This document shows, one piece after another, positions 58,790 through 64,000 of a stretch of 64,000 nucleotides of DNA. This DNA comes from Sipunculus nudus (taxonomy: Eukaryota > Annelida > Sipuncula > Golfingiida > Sipunculidae): positions 39,696,164-39,760,163 of the forward strand of contig CM049315.1 of the NCBI GenBank assembly GCA_026874595.1, in the 5' to 3' direction. The position numbers and the translations under genes were made by a program. How positions within the stretch are numbered: position 1 is the first letter of the stretch; each line of letters opens with the position of its first letter. The notes under the pieces were generated by a model. The model saw only the letters and a list, made by a program, of their open reading frames with translations. It had not been told where the DNA came from and did no database searches.

Positions 58790-61700
58790 ATCTATTTATG
58801 CAACATACTCTGACCCGCTTGTATTTATTTGTCCGTGGACAGTGAAGACCTTCCGAGGGTCTGAGAATGAAGGCCTGTGTGATAAAGAAATGATCTAGCG
58901 TGTCACGGAGACATCCGTCGGGACTTTACCTCATATGAAGGAGTTTCACTGACCTACCACCAAATAGTTTGGATTCCTCCCAAGGTAGAAACTGACAACT
59001 GACTGGCATTTCATATTAAATTAAAAATCCAAACTAACGGTTTGTCTGCAGAGGATATTTGTTTGCGGTCCCTGACGGACTTGGCCAGCACAACACGACA
59101 TATCACAAGGCTTTATTGGGGAACTCTATTTTGACAGGTTCTCAATTGGAGAAATATGAAGAAAAATGCCTGATATAGCTTTCTGAATGATCCTCCCGTA
59201 TCCCTACACTCACAATAAAAACTGTTTTTATGGTGGTCCACTGTCTGCTGCCGTCAAACCCAGTTTATTAAATCGGCAGACAAATATCAGACATATTTAT
59301 TATTTTCAGCATCAGCATTCCACCAAACTGGCCCTGTACTTGTTAATTTTCGTGCTGTTTCGCTTAGCCATAACTTAAGTATACTGTTCGCTAGTCCAAG
59401 TCGACCCTGAAAAGAAATAAGATCAGAACCTTAAGCAAAGTAGTAATTGGTTTATTCTGTCAGCTTGACATGCTTGGTTTAAAGAAAGGGATGCCATTAA
59501 ATTGGAATATCTTCGTCACGCAATGTTATGTATCGGATGGTCCCTGAAGCTATATTGTGTTTATGCATACCATTTTTTCCTTAACCTAAGATAGAATCTT
59601 CGGCAAATTTCCTACCTTTTAAATTAACCGAAAAAATGGCAACAGTTATATTGAATTCATATTAAAATAAAGAACAGAATCTGACCCAATTCTTAATTTA
59701 TTACAAATACAAATATATGGATCTACACACAATAGTATGTGCTTTACTGATAAAAATAATTATCAATAATTTTACCATTGCGAAGGGATATTTATTAAGC
59801 ATAATTCTTATAATCCACCGTCGGTAAGTTTGAGTGTGAAACCTTGAGAGCTGTCACATTTATATATAGTTAGAATACACGAATGCTGCCTATAGCATAT
59901 TGAATATAATCAGGCTCGAATCCGTTGTATTCTTTATATGTGCAATGAAATGTTCCTACAATTGGTACTTTGCAGCTAGGTTATTAAAATATTTCTGAGA
60001 CCAGTATTGTGTGAAAATATCAAGAATGTTGTGTGATATATTTATATATAAAGTATTGTCCTCCATGGATACTCCCGAATCTGCTTGGTTTACATAAAAA
60101 AATATACAAGAAAATTTACTTGTCTTGTTAGAGCATTTCATTTGGACAATAAGAATACATGTATTCCTAAAGGATGGATGACAAATAAAAGTTAGAGTAG
60201 AAGAAAAATGTTACAAATCGATTTCCTTTGTACTCTATTCAAGTGCTAGGACGACAGACTGGGTTGTACTGCATGATATATTAGTAAGGTATTATTGATT
60301 TATGGCGCTATTATACAGGTATCTCTATACCGCAGAGTGCAGGTCTCATGTATCATGCCGTCTCGTGCGTGTTCCTCCGGACAGGTACAATGAGTGATGA
60401 GTCACTTGCGGCTTACTAACTATAGGGTCATCAACCCCTACACAGTACAGGCCATCAGGGACGAGGCTGGGATTTACGAAAAGGGGGGAAGGGCTTTGAC
60501 CGCGGTTGCAACATACCCAAAACATGGCCAATGTGTGCACACGCACTGTCTTTCTCTCCCTCTCTCTTTCTCTCATTCTCTCACAAACGTTATTTTGAGA
60601 AATTACGTCCCTGATATAGATATCTTTTTATGTGTAAATTGTTACCAGCAGTCGACAGTGTATTGTATTGTAAGTCATGTATTTCTTTAATTACTTAGCA
60701 GATATTTAGTGTTCAAGAGCGTTTCCTGAATATCTCATTGAAAGTCGGAGGGGGAGGGGATGCACCCCGCCCCCTTCAGAATACGCCCCTGACCATGCAT
60801 GGATAAAAGGTTACCGCTATAGATGGAAACACATCACTATAAAATTCGAGGTGTTTTCTGTATGTCATGTGTCACTTAACCCTCTTAATGTGCTAGAAAT
60901 TCAAAATTTAGGATAACAATATTTGTTGAACAAATTATCGATGGTCACATGTATATTGGTGTCGATAACTATTGTTAAAAAAAATAAAAAAAATAATATT
61001 CTATGTTTCCTACACGAATCACCGTAGGTTATGAAAGTGCATTCTGAATAAGACTTTCGTGCAGCGGTCACATGCACACATAGTCAAGAGAAAGAGAGAG
61101 AGTACTCGCGGTTTAGGAGTATTAACCAAAAGATCACTCAATAAGACATCTAGAAAAGTAACAATCCCAAAATAGGTAAAAAATATCCTTAAAGCCAATT
61201 TGATTTTTTTTTTCATTACAACTGTTCCCTGTATAAACCTTCTATAAAACTGTCACCACCTTTATTTATGTTTTATTTTTTCTTCTTATACATAGAGCAG
61301 ATATGATTAACCACAATCTAAATACGTTTTCCGGCCTTCTGCTCAGGAATGACAAATACAAAAAATCACACTAAAATGGAATGGAAAAATACAAAAAAAA
61401 AATTAAAAATGGATTGCTTGCATCAAATATCATTTTTTAAAGTACTCTGCTTATTCTTCTTAGGAAGAACACCATTAAGGGATTATAAAACGACAGACAG
61501 GTGACAGATAAATACAATTCAAGAAAACATGTCACCATTTTAATCTGTTCTATTCTTGTCTACCTTTTTCGATTTGTTTTTCATGTGATCTTTTTTGCCA
61601 ATGCCAGAAGTGTAAAACCCAGGAGTAAAGGGTTATTCTGATTGGAAGTCTACGAACTAGAAAATGTAAGGTATTTAAGGTAACAATTTTGGTATTTATT

Positions 61701-63185
61701 AAAACGAGCCTTGTTCGGCAATAGGACTATAATGGCCTATAAGCACTAATGACTTAAATCAAAATTATAATCTTATCCCGCTATTTTCCTCATACTTTAT
61801 AAAACCTTGAAATTCATCATCCGGACGATGAAATGAAACATTTCCTGGCAATCATGAATGTTTACTGAATCTAGCGGACCAGTCAATTACGGGTTCACTG
61901 TAACAACTGTTCAACTGTCGGCCACCTGCTCCGCAGTTAATGGACAAACCTGCTTACAGACATTTAATTGCCACGTACATGCTGGCGACTGGATGTAATG
62001 GGAGTTAATCATGCGTTTACAAGAACCACCGGAGCCAAACTTCCTATGAGCCCAGCTTGTGGCCTAACATCTGCGTCGCATGTATAACATACGTACATAA
62101 TGGCTAATTTCATACATGCATCACTTACATAGCCCCTAAAATGTATTACATGTTCCGGATGGCTGAAACTTCGTGTTGCGGCTCACAATTGGATTTCCGG
62201 ACACGGACCTTCATATGGTAAATATTAACGCGTGGACTGTGTTAACAAACACACAGAGCCATAACAAGGTGTAAAACAGCCGTATGCAATCTTCTGAGAC
62301 TGTTATGGGATGGTTTTGCTGGGAAACTTTTGCAGAAAACAAAACTGAACTGATAATTTAAAAAAAAAATAGGCATAATGTTGCTCCTGATAATGTCCCT
62401 TTAAGTTGCGAAATCATATTTTAAGTTTCTTCAAAGGCATAATAAAACTTATTGAAACTTATTTTTTTCCCGGCATATTCAAACCAGTGTTCTAAAAAAG
62501 AGATTTAAAAACATTTGGGAATATCTTGTTTTAAGTGGTAAAAAATAGGATTTTCGTCAATACAGGCCTATTAAATTAAACGCAGTGCCCAGTATGGCAT
62601 TCGGCATGACCCATGTACCCTCACAATTAAAAATAAAACTTACTTGATAGAAGGGGCATATTCCGCGACCTCTCGTCCATTAACTAAAGCTAATCCTATG
62701 AACCTAGCTTTTAAAATAAAAAAGGGCCAATGAAGAATTGATTAGATTTTGGTGTGGACCCGGCACATGATCCTGATGCAAGGAACGTCATCAAGGAATA
62801 TTTACTTATATAAAGTCACTTAAGTACGAATGAAACTGGGAATATGGGCTGTTTAAGTGAATGCAAACATGATTTTTGTGAGCATCACACAATAGGGACA
62901 CCCACATGGCGGAGACTTGTATTCCTTAGAATACAGATTTCTAGTTGTGAATGTTATAAACCTATAAACCTATGCCTTTTTCTGTTTTTTCCCGGTTACC
63001 GAGGGTAAGTTACTGAAACGTTATTTCATTTGGCTTAATTTAAACGTTTTCCAGGTAAAACCATCTCCGCGAATGGACTTACTATCTCAAATTTACTATG
63101 TTACTTGTTACTTTTTTACATGTAATGGTTCTGTGTGAGAGTAAACACAGCCAAAATTGCCTGTATAAGAACAATAACACTGCGC
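58790..63185. other. Intergenic DNA, nothing assigned
   Basis: A CT-rich low-complexity patch lies near 60,548-60,580. The open frames here are short and unrecognised. Confidence 0.45.
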
Positions 63186-63300
63186 ATTGAGGTGCAATCT
63201 TGCGCAACAACTCTCAAACAAAGAGATGAATCAGAAAGAAAGAAACACTTGTTTGAAAGTGTGAAAATCATGAATCACCAGGTGGTCTGCGCGCTATGAT
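63185..63300 (+). repeat. Dispersed repeat R3, copy C (most diverged)
   Basis: TGCGCAACAACTCTCAAACA, GAAAGAAAGAAACACTTGTT, TTGAAAGTGTGAAAATC and CACCAGGTGG.CTGCGCGCTATG follow the order seen at 16.5 and 34.0 kb. Confidence 0.5.
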
Positions 63301-64000
63301 GCTTCTTAAAATACGTGTACAGAAGTAAGAAAACGGGTTCAGAAAAAAACTTTGAGTGATACCAGGATATTGCGAAAAGGTAACCTTATATTTCAAGAAC
63401 ATTTAACATGCATGGTATGTGAATAGCTCCCTGTAAAACGCCTTTACATGGTCCCCTGTTGATTTGACAGTTGACTCCTTTAATGTTCAAGGACCAGTCC
63501 CAGCTGGAGGAAATGAAACAGGTACATTGATCTATGCAAGTCATTTCCTTGCATATTATGGGCGCGTTCAATGACCTTTTATGTAATAATAAATCATTTG
63601 AAGTCGTGTTACATATAGTATTTGCGCACTATGTAGTTCCCAAAGAGCCACAGTGTGATCTCACTCAAGGAAATTGTTTCTTGAACCTCTTAAACAAGAA
63701 ATCCTATAACCATAACTATCAAAGGTTATAACACAGTATCACTCATAACGCTACGTGCGCCACGCTGTGCTCCTCATATTGTATTGATAAATCACGTTAT
63801 AGATAAGTGTTCTGTGCGGTGTTTGACCGCCCACTTACTCTACCGATGTTTTGCAAATGGAAAACTTTCATTTTACAAAGTGTACATGATGTTGAAAGCA
63901 AAGTCAATTTCCTGGACCCGAGGTCCCTGATCTCAGTTAAAGAATAAATATTTTATAATCTTTATAAATAATTTTTTGAATGATTGGGCCTTGTATGCTT
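63301..64000. other. Intergenic DNA, nothing assigned
   Basis: No recognised gene or repeat up to the window's end. Confidence 0.5.

Overview
This is an AT-rich stretch of animal nuclear DNA, most likely from a marine invertebrate and plausibly a bivalve mollusc. The organism call is an inference. It rests on long (TA)n tracts, tRNA-derived SINEs, a PIF/Harbinger transposon, and 'pearl'-like or Helentron-associated (HINE-type) elements built from unique ends around a core of tandem repeats. I recognise no intact host protein-coding gene. Apart from one broken transposase, nearly all open frames are short and look like chance frames in repeats or AT-rich spacer.

Layout. 1-2.45 kb: spacer. 2.5-5.95 kb: tandem arrays rich in AGGTCA/TGACCT half-sites, in two orientations, with one short end-only element between them. 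6.5-7.4 kb: a SINE and TA tracts. 8.24-11.65 kb: a 3.4 kb element with a ~337-bp tandem core (reverse orientation), into which a second element with ~281-bp repeats is inserted. 13.9-14.7 kb: an LTR on the minus strand. 15.6 kb: a pogo-like end. 16.7-17.1 kb: a SINE. 22.16-22.42 kb: a piggyBac-type MITE with TTAA duplications. 23.7-26.4 kb: a foldback-type element whose ends are alternating TTTCAGATTACCCC units. 29.5-30.1 kb: SINE remnants. 31.7-32.2 kb: another short end-sharing element. 33.5-33.9 kb: the only weakly supported candidate exon. 36.76-37.21 kb: a Harbinger MITE. 37.6-37.9 kb: a palindromic repeat. 42.39-45.36 kb: the larger Harbinger transposon with a frameshifted transposase. 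45.54-49.61 kb: a 4.1 kb copy of the 337-bp-core element in direct orientation. 52.5-52.85 kb: a SINE. 57.2-58.1 kb: a plus-strand LTR followed by an 18-nt tRNA-Pro primer-binding site that continues into 21 more tRNA-complementary bases. 58.3-58.8 kb: a SINE and a hairpin MITE between two TA tracts. 58.8-64 kb: spacer.

The most interesting system is the family with shared ends. At least four copies have the same termini (AACAAGTGACCC... at one end, ...CAGCTGAGCTAAAAA at the other). Their interiors differ or vary in copy number: a ~337-bp unit, almost no repeat, or (with only one recognisable end) a ~140-bp unit full of nuclear-receptor half-sites. The 12-bp palindrome GGTGGCGCCACC recurs in every well-preserved 337-bp unit and twice per unit in the otherwise dissimilar 281-bp repeats. 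Two different terminal hairpins both close on a GAA loop. This looks like a non-autonomous, probably rolling-circle (Helentron-type) element family in which a palindrome is kept while the surrounding repeat changes. The Harbinger transposon and the 451-bp MITE form a second pair: same 3-bp TAA duplications and nearly the same terminal repeats.
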